Assembly: GCA_964538575.1 (NCBI GenBank)
Contig: CAZIGG010000157.1
Span: 1 to 6,151, forward strand
From: UBA2336 sp964538575
GTDB taxonomy: Bacteria > Bacteroidota > Bacteroidia > Cytophagales > Cyclobacteriaceae
DNA: 6,151 bases
Direction of reading: 5' to 3'
The notes beneath the pieces are model-generated. The model had not been told where the DNA came from. It saw only the letters and a program-made list of their open reading frames with translations, and made no database searches. A program made the position numbers and the translations under genes. Shown here piece by piece: positions 1 through 6,026 of this stretch. The number at the start of each line of letters is the position of its first letter. The stretch's first letter is position 1.

Positions 1-32
1 TAACTTTAATTGAGAGAATTTTAGTTTTTACA

Positions 33-97
33 CAGCCTCTAACTTCCGCGCCAGTTCAAGGCGCGGAAGTTAGAGGCTGGCCTTTTTATTTTTTGTT
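33..97 (+). terminator. Strong intrinsic terminator of a gene left of the window
   Basis: Positions 33-52 and 60-79 are perfect reverse complements, giving a 20-bp stem with a 7-base loop (53-59). The stem is followed by GGCC and a T-rich tract from 83 to about 94. The T-tract lies only on the + strand side; on the - strand the bases after the hairpin are A-rich, so the signal serves + strand transcription entering from the left and not the lipoprotein gene at 155-553. The gene it terminates is outside the window. The stem is longer and more perfect than most intrinsic terminators, and its arm contains two units of the heptamer that makes up the array at 3349-3419, so it may derive from a dispersed repeat. 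Confidence 0.82.
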
Positions 98-154
98 ATA
101 TTGTCTCAAGTCTACCGATGCAAATAGCTTTTATGTTAATATTTAACCAACAGT

Positions 155-553
155 TCAAAAATCAATAGTATATGATGCTGAGTTACCCGTTGTATTTACT
201 TTTATTGCAAATGGTTCTTGGTTTTTTGAAACTTGTATTTCAATAGTGGGGGCTCCATTTATGTAATTACCAATCTGAACATTACATTCAAATCCTTTAT
301 TTACAGGTCCATATGTTTGGGTCCAGAAACTCACCTGAGTACCGCTATTGGTATATTTTCCTTGATCTGTAGTGACTGTCCAATTACTAAAGCGACCATA
401 AGCACCGTTACCTTTTATAACATATTTCACATAGTAATTGTCGGTTGTTACTGGTTCGTCCTCTTCATCACAAGAAGGAAAGGTAAATATGGCTAATGCA
501 CTAATTATAATTAGTGTAGTTAAAATACCTTGTTTATTAAAATATGATTTCAT
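155..553 (-). CDS. Small surface-type lipoprotein of unknown function
   Basis: A 132-residue protein with a classic type II signal peptide: Lys2 and Lys7, a hydrophobic core at about residues 9-25, and a lipobox-like F-P-S-C ending at Cys28. The residues after the cysteine are Asp-Glu-Glu-Asp-Glu, the acidic lipoprotein export signal known in Bacteroidota to direct lipoproteins to the outer face of the outer membrane, so surface exposure is inferred. The mature part (about 35-132) is rich in Thr, Asn, Gly and aromatics with alternating hydrophobics, which suggests a small beta-sandwich; a Gly-Pro-Val-Asn-Lys-Gly-Phe segment near residues 82-88 resembles what I recall from uncharacterised Bacteroidota lipoproteins. 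No enzyme motif is visible. The ATG at 551-553 has no Shine-Dalgarno sequence but an A-rich leader, as is usual in the phylum. The gene is AT-rich (about 34% GC) compared with hrpB. It is 324 bp beyond the end of hrpB and probably has its own promoter. Confidence 0.85.
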   Translation of the reverse strand: MKSYFNKQGILTTLIIISALAIFTFPSCDEEDEPVTTDNYYVKYVIKGNGAYGRFSNWTVTTDQGKYTNSGTQVSFWTQTYGPVNKGFECNVQIGNYINGAPTIEIQVSKNQEPFAIKVNTTGNSASYTIDF

Positions 554-877
554 CTTGTTTTTTTTGTGTTCTCTTGAGTCGTCCGACCGCCTTACCTACA
601 ACACCTCAATATATGCAATTACATATATTTTTCATTTATCAGTGGGTGCTGTAATTGGCCATTTACATAGAAAGGGCAATTTTTAGGGGGTATTTTTTGC
701 GCTTTTCCCCAAGGAAGTGTAAATGGCATTAAAAAAACCATCCCAAATTCATAGAAGGGCTTTAGCGCAGTATAACTTGTGGTGAAGATTGCCGTAAACC
801 TGTTCAATATATAAAATGTTTAGCAACCCAATTCCATTGTTGTAGTCTTTGCACGGCTGTACGTTATCTGTTCCCCT
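554..877. other. 324-bp gap without a convincing gene; possible non-coding element
   Basis: Between the lipoprotein start and the hrpB stop I find no reading frame that looks like a protein. The longest, on the - strand (619-807), would need a TTG start and gives a 62-residue product with no recognisable domain. Visible structure: a 10-base hairpin-like GTCG-TC-CGAC at 578-587; a dyad at 609-628 (7-base arms, 6-base loop); and an 8-base inverted pair, CTACAACA at 596-603 and its complement at 838-845, close to the two ends of the gap. That last match could occur by chance in a span this long. Composition is uneven, with GC-rich patches (580-592, 851-865) at both ends and an AT-rich centre. 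The promoter of the lipoprotein gene should lie here, but I could not find a good TTTG / TAnnTTTG pair close to its start. Confidence 0.4.
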
Positions 878-3346
878 TCAATTTTTCTTTCTTTTCACTC
901 CCCTTACCGCCTCAGCCGTCCACGGATCTTCGGGCCAGTGATGCTTCGGGTAGCGCATGCGCAATTCTTTACGGACTTCATGATAGGTTGTATGCCAGAA
1001 GCTTTTCAAATCCTGCGTTACCTGCACCGGTTTATAACCGGGCGATAATAAATGCAGAAGAATTTTAGTCTGGCCGTCATTGATCACCGGTGTTTCCGGC
1101 AAGCCGAACATTTCCTGTAAGCGCACTTCCATAACAGGCGGAGCGCCATCCTGAAAATACTGAATCCCTATTTGTGAACCGCTGGGTACCGGGAGTTTGA
1201 CGGGCGCAAGCTTATTCAATGCCTGCTGCTGCTCCCACGATAAAATTGCATCGAGCATGGGCTGAACTTCCAGACGCTGGAGGTCGCTGCGCCTGTTTGC
1301 CGAACCCAGAAACGGAGCAAGCCATTCTTCTGAAGTTTTCAGCAAGGCAGTTTCGCTTACATCCGGCCAGGATTCATCCTTACGCCATACCCGCAGGCTC
1401 AGCACCCGCGCCTGCCATTGTGTGTTATTCTCATTCCAGTTCAGGAGCTTCAATCCTTCCTCCCGGACAGCCTCGCATAAAATTTTCATCCGAAGCTCGT
1501 CCGGAATTTTTTGCAGCGGCTTTGTTGCAATCACTACGTTCCCAATCCGGCTTTCAAGCTGTGCCGTGATCATACCGCGTTCGGTATCCCACTTTACAAC
1601 TTCCTGTTCACGCGCATGCTTAAGCAGATACTCTTTATTGACCGGAGCGGCCAGGAAAATCTTTCCTTCTTTTGCACCGGCATCCAGATCAGCAATTGCC
1701 AGCCATTCTTCGCGCATCAGCGGATCGTGCTGCGGTAAAGATGCCGTTCTTCCGTTTGCCAGCTTATAACGAATGCCCTGCTTTTCCTGCTGGCGCGCAA
1801 TGCGCTCCGGATACGCTTCCATGATCAGCCTTCCAACTTCTTCATCAACCGGGGCGGTATTGTCGGCAGAAATTTTAAACAGCTTGCGCCAGGCTAACGC
1901 CAACCGTTCAATGCGTTCAAGCACCGAACGTTCTGCATGCACGCGTTCACCTGCCCGCCACTTTCTTAACACTTCTGCACGCAGGCTCAGGTCACTGCCG
2001 CTTTCCCGCGGAAGCGGATCACGTTCTTCCAGGATAGATGCAACATCCGTAGCCAGCGCTTTTTCTTCGCTCACCAGCAGCATGTGCGCAAGACGCGGGT
2101 GCGTGGGGAGCCTGAGCATTTCTTTTCCGCGAAGTGTGATCTTGTTTTCTTCGAGCGCATCCAGCGCATGTAAAAGTTCTTTCGCCTGACTTATTGCCCC
2201 GGAAGGAGGCATCGTGATCCAGCTTAACTGATCAACATTCTGAATGCCCCACTGCGCCAGCTCCAGCACAAGTGTTGTAAGATCGGCTTCCAGGATTTCC
2301 GGTTGCCGCGAGGGCTGCAGCATGCGTTCTGTTGCTGATGACCATAACCGGTAACAAACACCCGGACCCAAACGCCCCGCCCGTCCGGCACGCTGATCGG
2401 CAGCATCTTTTGTAACGCGGATGGTTTCAAGCCGGGTAAGGCCGCTGCGCGGATCAAATCTTGGAACGCGTGCATACCCGCTGTCGATTACGGTAGTAAT
2501 ACCTTCAATAGTTAATGAGGTTTCAGCAATGGAAGTAGCGAGTACAATTTTTCTTGCGCCTCCGGCATCGGGCATAATTGCCTCCTGTTGTTTCTTAAAG
2601 GGAAGATCACCGTATAAGGGAGTAATGATCGCGCCAACATTGGCTTCCGTTAACTGCTGCTCAACACGATTAATCTCACCCGCACCCGGAAGAAATACCA
2701 GCATATCTCCCTTCTGCTCGCGCAGTGCTTTTAAAATGGTTTGGGTAACCGATGTCGCTAACCTGTCTTCCTTTTCTGTTGGAACATGGATCATTGTTAC
2801 CGGGTATTGTCTCCCCTCACTCGTAAGGATGGGTGCATTACCCAGCCGCTCAGAAATTCTTTCACCATCTAATGTTGCGGACATGATGAGGATGCGAAGA
2901 TCATTCCTCAACAAGCTTTGCACCTGGTGCGTGAGCGCTAAAGCAAGATCAGCCTGCAGGCTGCGTTCATGGAATTCATCAAAGATAACAAGACCCATTC
3001 CTTCCAGTGCATTGTCAGTTTGAATCATGCGCGTAAGGATTCCTTCCGTAACAACTTCAATGCGGGTTCGGGCGCTTACTTTATTTTCAAAGCGAACGCG
3101 ATAACCGATGGTCTCTCCCGCTTCTTCGTTCAGCAAGCCGGCCATGCGCATGGCGACTGAACGTGCGGCAAGCCTGCGCGGTTCGAGCATAATTATTTTT
3201 TTACCCGCAAGCCAGGGTTCGTTTAATAACTCTAACGGAAGCACTGTACTCTTTCCCGCTCCGGGCGGAGCCTGAAGAATTACTATCGGGTGAACCGGAA
3301 GCTTTTCTTTTAGTAAAGGAATTACGTCTAAGATGGGATAGCTCAA
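878..3346 (-). CDS. hrpB: ATP-dependent helicase HrpB (DEAH/RHA family)
   Basis: An 822-residue superfamily 2 helicase, close to the length of the E. coli protein. All core motifs are present: Walker A PPGAGKST (27-34), motif Ia LEPRR (54-58), TEGIL (100-104), the DEFH box (123-126), SAT (156-158), FLPGAGEI (218-225), TSIAETSLTI (271-280) and the arginine-finger motif QRAGRAGR (318-325). A helicase-associated region follows (about 355-450, including ERDPL at 441-445). The C-terminus has the HrpB-specific ending, RYPKHHWPEDP from 798 and a basic tail. HrpB-type proteins are NTP-dependent RNA or DNA helicases in the cytoplasm; their cellular role is poorly defined. The only possible start is TTG at 3346-3344: the frame is open upstream to a TAG at 3433-3431 but contains no ATG or GTG, and the first internal Met (residue 53) is beyond Walker A. 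The start lies directly against a heptamer repeat array. It follows two same-strand genes with a 79-bp gap and may be their operon partner. Confidence 0.96.
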   Translation of the reverse strand: MSYPILDVIPLLKEKLPVHPIVILQAPPGAGKSTVLPLELLNEPWLAGKKIIMLEPRRLAARSVAMRMAGLLNEEAGETIGYRVRFENKVSARTRIEVVTEGILTRMIQTDNALEGMGLVIFDEFHERSLQADLALALTHQVQSLLRNDLRILIMSATLDGERISERLGNAPILTSEGRQYPVTMIHVPTEKEDRLATSVTQTILKALREQKGDMLVFLPGAGEINRVEQQLTEANVGAIITPLYGDLPFKKQQEAIMPDAGGARKIVLATSIAETSLTIEGITTVIDSGYARVPRFDPRSGLTRLETIRVTKDAADQRAGRAGRLGPGVCYRLWSSATERMLQPSRQPEILEADLTTLVLELAQWGIQNVDQLSWITMPPSGAISQAKELLHALDALEENKITLRGKEMLRLPTHPRLAHMLLVSEEKALATDVASILEERDPLPRESGSDLSLRAEVLRKWRAGERVHAERSVLERIERLALAWRKLFKISADNTAPVDEEVGRLIMEAYPERIARQQEKQGIRYKLANGRTASLPQHDPLMREEWLAIADLDAGAKEGKIFLAAPVNKEYLLKHAREQEVVKWDTERGMITAQLESRIGNVVIATKPLQKIPDELRMKILCEAVREEGLKLLNWNENNTQWQARVLSLRVWRKDESWPDVSETALLKTSEEWLAPFLGSANRRSDLQRLEVQPMLDAILSWEQQQALNKLAPVKLPVPSGSQIGIQYFQDGAPPVMEVRLQEMFGLPETPVINDGQTKILLHLLSPGYKPVQVTQDLKSFWHTTYHEVRKELRMRYPKHHWPEDPWTAEAVRGVKRKKN

Positions 3347-3348
3347 TT

Positions 3349-3419
3349 CGGGGTTGGAGGTTAGAAGTTCGAGGTTAGAGATTCGAAGTTTGAGGTTCGA
3401 GGTTCGAAAGTTAGAAGTT
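3349..3419. repeat. Degenerate heptamer tandem array (AACYTCN)
   Basis: Read on the - strand, this stretch is ten head-to-tail units of AACYTCN. Nine units are exactly 7 bases and one (3405-3412) is 8. On the + strand the unit is NGARGTT, with units at 3349-3355, 3356-3362, 3363-3369, 3370-3376, 3377-3383, 3384-3390, 3391-3397, 3398-3404, 3405-3412 and 3413-3419. Most variation is at the free N position and the Y position; units 3349-3355 and 3377-3383 each carry one further change. The array fills almost the whole spacer between the 134-residue gene and hrpB, and its last base is three bases from the hrpB TTG codon. It contains no stop in the hrpB frame. It could affect transcription, RNA structure or translation of hrpB, or be a neutral expanded repeat; the sequence alone does not decide this. 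Confidence 0.88.
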
Positions 3420-3425
3420 ATAAAC

Positions 3426-3830
3426 TTATTCTATTGTTACGTGGTAAACGTCCTGTTCATTGCGTGAGATGCCTGAAACGTGGAAGCCTCCGGCTTGCGG
3501 GATGTCTTCCACCAGATCAAATACCTTACAATCTTTTGGCAGTGCAGAAAAGATCAGCAAAAACGTGTACAGTTGTTTGCCGGGAATGTACGTCCATTGC
3601 GGGGCGTACGAAATGTTTTCTGCGTGCACAAGCTGCGCGCGTGAATCGGATGTACGGTCGATTAAAAATGTTGAACGCCACACGCGGATGAACATTTCAT
3701 CGTATTCATTTTGATAATGGCAATGCACGTAGACGTAAGAATCCGTAAGCGAGTTCGGATCGATAGAAGTCAGCACTTCCGTTCCGATCTCCGGCTTCAC
3801 GGTGGGTATCTCTTTAATGATCGTTGCCAT
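3426..3830 (-). CDS. Conserved-looking protein of unknown function (134 aa)
   Basis: A 134-residue soluble protein without a signal peptide or membrane segment, so probably cytoplasmic. I do not recognise a named domain. The pattern of alternating hydrophobic residues suggests a beta-rich fold: YVYVHCHY (32-39), MFIRVWRSTFLID (46-58), HAENISYAPQWT (69-80), LYTFLLIFSALPKDCKVFDLVE (87-108) and GFHVSGI (115-121). These dense aromatic and charged motifs look like a real, constrained protein and match my recollection of uncharacterised Bacteroidota proteins. Cys37 and Cys101 are the only cysteines. The ATG (3830-3828) shares its A with the last base of the TAA of the upstream DUF1905 gene (TAATG), which points to translational coupling and shared transcription. 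A purine-rich stretch about 3-9 bases before the ATG may act as a weak ribosome binding site. The gene ends 6 bases before the heptamer array. Confidence 0.8.
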   Translation of the reverse strand: MATIIKEIPTVKPEIGTEVLTSIDPNSLTDSYVYVHCHYQNEYDEMFIRVWRSTFLIDRTSDSRAQLVHAENISYAPQWTYIPGKQLYTFLLIFSALPKDCKVFDLVEDIPQAGGFHVSGISRNEQDVYHVTIE

Positions 3831-4315
3831 TACTCTTTCATCCGGTTATTGTATGCGCCTGATTTCACTTTGTTAATCAGGAACAACGCGCGTTCAATCC
3901 GCACGTCCACATTCTTTGAGCTGTTGATGTAGTGAACAAGACTCCGTTGCAGCCCGACTGTCAGCTTGTTCCATTTTTTTGCGCCTTCATCGTCCTGCGC
4001 CAGTACGGCTTCCATTTCTTCGGGAAGGTCGAGCTTATCCGGGTCAACAAGCACAAAGCTCACCTTCACCTTGTCGCCCGGCTTTACTCCGGCTGATTTT
4101 CGCATTGCCTGGCTTACGCTCAGGTACTTCGTACCGTTCTTTTTTGACTGGATAGCGAGGTTGAAAGGCACCTGGTTCAGCTTCCCTTCTACCCTTACCC
4201 TGCCGGCAGGAAGCTTTTTTACGACATCAATGGGTATTTCCACAACAGTGGACACCAGCATGTCCTTGTATTCGGCCAGCCGGGCCTCAAATGAAAAGCT
4301 TTGTTTTTTTGCCAT
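3830..4315 (-). CDS. DUF1905 / YdeI (OmdA)-like two-domain protein
   Basis: A 161-residue cytoplasmic protein. Residues about 6-88 fit the DUF1905 pattern: an N-terminal strand, VEIPIDVVKKL (25-35), RVRVEGKLNQVPF (39-51), then KYLSVSQAMRKSAGVKPGDKVKVSF (63-87), a small beta-barrel. Residues about 95-155 fit the YdeI/OmpD-associated (bacteriocin-protection) helical domain, with LPEEMEAVLAQD (97-108), AKKWNKLT (112-119) and RIERALFLINKVKSG (139-153). This two-domain order is common in Bacteroidota; the molecular function is unknown, and the 'bacteriocin-protection' name rests on work in enterobacteria. The frame can be extended to a TTG at 4339, adding eight residues, but the ATG at 4315-4313 gives the usual Met-Ala-Lys-Lys start, so I prefer it. 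It is the first gene of the - strand cluster, overlaps the next start by one base, and is divergent from the hydratase gene. Confidence 0.85.
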   Translation of the reverse strand: MAKKQSFSFEARLAEYKDMLVSTVVEIPIDVVKKLPAGRVRVEGKLNQVPFNLAIQSKKNGTKYLSVSQAMRKSAGVKPGDKVKVSFVLVDPDKLDLPEEMEAVLAQDDEGAKKWNKLTVGLQRSLVHYINSSKNVDVRIERALFLINKVKSGAYNNRMKE

Positions 4316-4371
4316 CGCGATGAAAACTATCCATTTCAAATTTCACTATTTTAGTGCAAACCTGAGAATCC
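4316..4371. promoter_or_regulatory. Divergent spacer with a 13-bp palindrome
   Basis: This 56-bp spacer separates two divergently read genes, so promoters for both directions must lie in it or inside the flanking coding ends. It contains a perfect interrupted palindrome, CACTA-TTT-TAGTG at 4344-4356, which could be an operator or chance. A + strand TATTTTAG at 4347-4354 is one base off the Bacteroidota -7 consensus TAnnTTTG, but no TTTG element sits at the expected distance upstream. On the - strand a GAAATTTG is also one base off, with a TTTG too close to it. No promoter can be fixed from the sequence, and neither start has a Shine-Dalgarno sequence. Confidence 0.4.
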
Positions 4372-4833
4372 ATGCCCCTCCTGATCAGCAGCTATGCAGA
4401 ATTTGAAACATACAAAGGTAAAGAACTTGGCGTATCCGAGTACCTGAAGATTACGCAGGAGCAGATCAACCAGTTTGCCGATGCCACGCTCGACCACCAG
4501 TGGATCCACACCGATCCCAAACGCGCAGCCGCAGAAACGGACTTCAAGAGTACGATTGCGCATGGATACCTAACCCTTTCATTAGTTCCGCATTTATGGG
4601 ATCAGATTGCCGAGTTCCGGAATGTGAAGATGATGATCAACTACGGCATCGCCAGCCTGAAGTTCAACCAGGCAGTGCTGGTAAACAGCGAGGTGCGCAT
4701 GCGCGCCAAGCTGCATTCGATTGTCAACCTAAGAGGCATCACCAAGTTTGAGGTGGACGTTACGCTGGAGATAAAGGATAGTGCAAAACCCGCCTTTAAC
4801 GCGATTTTGGTTTTCCTGTATCATTTTCAGTAA
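4372..4833 (+). CDS. MaoC/NodN-type (R)-specific enoyl-CoA hydratase
   Basis: A 153-residue single hot-dog-fold protein. The hydratase signature is clear: FADATLDHQWIHTDPKRAA at 35-53, with catalytic Asp41 and His46 in the positions of the known Asp/His pair, followed by TIAHGYLTLSL at 61-71. Family members of the NodN / mycobacterial Rv0130 (HtdZ) type share this DHQWIH...AHG arrangement and hydrate trans-2-enoyl-CoA to (R)-3-hydroxyacyl-CoA, usually as dimers in the cytoplasm. The later INYGIASLKFNQAV (89-102) and VRMRAKL (108-114) fit the central strands of the fold. The length is typical and the active site intact, so I expect an active enzyme; its natural acyl chain cannot be read from the sequence. 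The ATG at 4372 is preceded by no Shine-Dalgarno sequence. The peptidase gene follows 48 bp downstream on the same strand and may be co-transcribed, though no functional link is obvious. Confidence 0.92.
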   Translation: MPLLISSYAEFETYKGKELGVSEYLKITQEQINQFADATLDHQWIHTDPKRAAAETDFKSTIAHGYLTLSLVPHLWDQIAEFRNVKMMINYGIASLKFNQAVLVNSEVRMRAKLHSIVNLRGITKFEVDVTLEIKDSAKPAFNAILVFLYHFQ

Positions 4834-4881
4834 TCTGATCCATTTTTAAAACTTTATCGTACAGTGTTTCATCTTACGGTG

Positions 4882-6006
4882 ATGAAGTATGGCAAACCGC
4901 TTATTTTATTCGTGCTCCTGGTAACAGGCTGCCGCATAGTTTTTACAGGTGAATTCAATCCGGCATCTTTACCGCAACATCCGGCCCCATCGCTTCCCGA
5001 AAAAACATTTGAGTCATTCTGGCAAACCTTCGAAGACCATTACGCTTTTTTTACGCTTCGAAAAGTCGACTGGCAGGATTCTTATAAACGATTTCGGCCA
5101 CGCGTTACAGCGTCAACATCCGATGACAGCTTGTTCACTATTTTATCGGCCATGGTAAAACCTTTTCAGGATGATCATATAAACCTTGTTTTTCCCCATA
5201 ACAGGTCATACAAGGAATTTACTTCAACAAAGGCTTCACGTTTTTTAAGTGAATTTCCTGACGAGGCCGTACAGGAAAGCTTCTGGAAAATGGTTGATCA
5301 GACATTACACCAAAACGGATTTGGTTCGATGAAATCAGCCGGTCCAAAAAAAGATGGTGTACCGCTTTTCTATTATTGCCAGTCTGAAAATACCGGTTAC
5401 ATCAGGTTCGTACGATGCTATGTTACCAGTAAAACTGAAGATGCACCTCAAAAAGATGCTGCGCTTGCGGGAACGTTCATCGATACAATTATTGAAACAT
5501 TTAAGAACACGAAACAAATCATCATTGATGTCAGGATAAACGAAGGCGGAAACGATGAATTCTCCTACGCAGTTGCGGGCCGGTTTACTGATGAAAAGAT
5601 ATTAGGGCATTATAAGCAAGTCCGGACGGGTGGCTACGAAGATTTTAGTCCGCTCAAGGCTTGGTATATCGAACCACAAGGCAAAATTTTCAATAAACCC
5701 GTAACTGTCTTAACCAACGATCAAACGGCCAGTGCTGCAGACGTATTTGCCATGATTATGAAAGCGTTACCTGAAACAAAAATTATTGGTGAAAATTCAA
5801 TGGGCATCTATTCCGACATGTACGGCTTTAAGCTTCCCAATGGCTGGTACGCTTCACTTTCCAACGAACGTTACTTTTCAGCCGATATGAAGTGTTACGA
5901 AGGTACAGGAACACCGGTGGATATTGAAGTATTAAATACCCGACACGATTTGATCACCCGCAATGATCCCGTGCTTACCGCAGCGATCACATTAACCGGC
6001 CATTAA
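4882..6006 (+). CDS. S41-family peptidase, lipoprotein
   Basis: A 374-residue envelope protein. The signal peptide has a short hydrophobic core and a good lipobox L-V-T-G-C with Cys17; no acidic residues follow the cysteine, so it is probably anchored facing the periplasm, unlike the lipoprotein at 155-553. Residues about 44-75 form an N-terminal helical region (FESFWQTFEDHYAFF). The tail-specific protease core follows: GYIRFVRCY (172-180), IIIDVRINEGGNDEFSYAVAGRF (213-235) and TASAAD (282-287), in which Ser284 is the predicted nucleophile. The segment GENSMGIYSD (303-312) occupies the place where CtpA-type enzymes carry the catalytic Lys, and none is present, as in the tricorn-like S41 branch. 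KLPNGWYASLSNERY (317-331) and YEGTGTPVD (339-347) are typical of Bacteroidota members. No PDZ domain is evident. An upstream in-frame GTG (4864) adds six residues, but the ATG at 4882 places the lipoprotein signal normally and is preferred. Substrates are unknown. Confidence 0.9.
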   Translation: MKYGKPLILFVLLVTGCRIVFTGEFNPASLPQHPAPSLPEKTFESFWQTFEDHYAFFTLRKVDWQDSYKRFRPRVTASTSDDSLFTILSAMVKPFQDDHINLVFPHNRSYKEFTSTKASRFLSEFPDEAVQESFWKMVDQTLHQNGFGSMKSAGPKKDGVPLFYYCQSENTGYIRFVRCYVTSKTEDAPQKDAALAGTFIDTIIETFKNTKQIIIDVRINEGGNDEFSYAVAGRFTDEKILGHYKQVRTGGYEDFSPLKAWYIEPQGKIFNKPVTVLTNDQTASAADVFAMIMKALPETKIIGENSMGIYSDMYGFKLPNGWYASLSNERYFSADMKCYEGTGTPVDIEVLNTRHDLITRNDPVLTAAITLTGH

Positions 6007-6026
6007 CTGCCTTTTCAGCACCCAAA

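Noticed and set aside
33..79. Hairpin considered as a terminator for the lipoprotein gene at 155-553
   Set aside because: On the - strand the sequence after the stem is A-rich with no U-tract, so the orientation is wrong for that gene.
619..807. 62-residue reading frame on the - strand between hrpB and the lipoprotein
   Set aside because: It needs a TTG start, has no ribosome binding site, no recognisable domain and no compositional sign of coding; I treat it as part of the non-coding gap.
1219..2189. Several + strand frames of 75-138 residues opposite hrpB
   Set aside because: They lie entirely antisense to a well-supported helicase and read as Ser/Arg/Ala-rich shadow translations without domains.
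2421..3023. 200-residue + strand frame opposite the hrpB helicase core
   Set aside because: A long antisense shadow caused by codon bias of hrpB; the helicase motifs are intact on the other strand.
3349..3419. Heptamer array considered as a CRISPR array
   Set aside because: The units are 7 bases with no spacers, far from CRISPR repeat and spacer lengths, and no cas genes are nearby.
4316..4339. TTG-initiated eight-residue extension of the DUF1905 protein
   Set aside because: The internal ATG at 4315 gives the family's usual Met-Ala-Lys-Lys start, and the extension would use up nearly half of the divergent spacer.
3966..4406. 146-residue + strand frame opposite the DUF1905 gene and running into the hydratase start
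   Set aside because: Antisense to a recognised two-domain protein and overlapping the hydratase start in another frame; no domain of its own.
4864..4881. GTG-initiated six-residue extension of the S41 lipoprotein
   Set aside because: The ATG at 4882 gives a standard short lipoprotein signal peptide; the extension adds residues before the basic N-region with no support.
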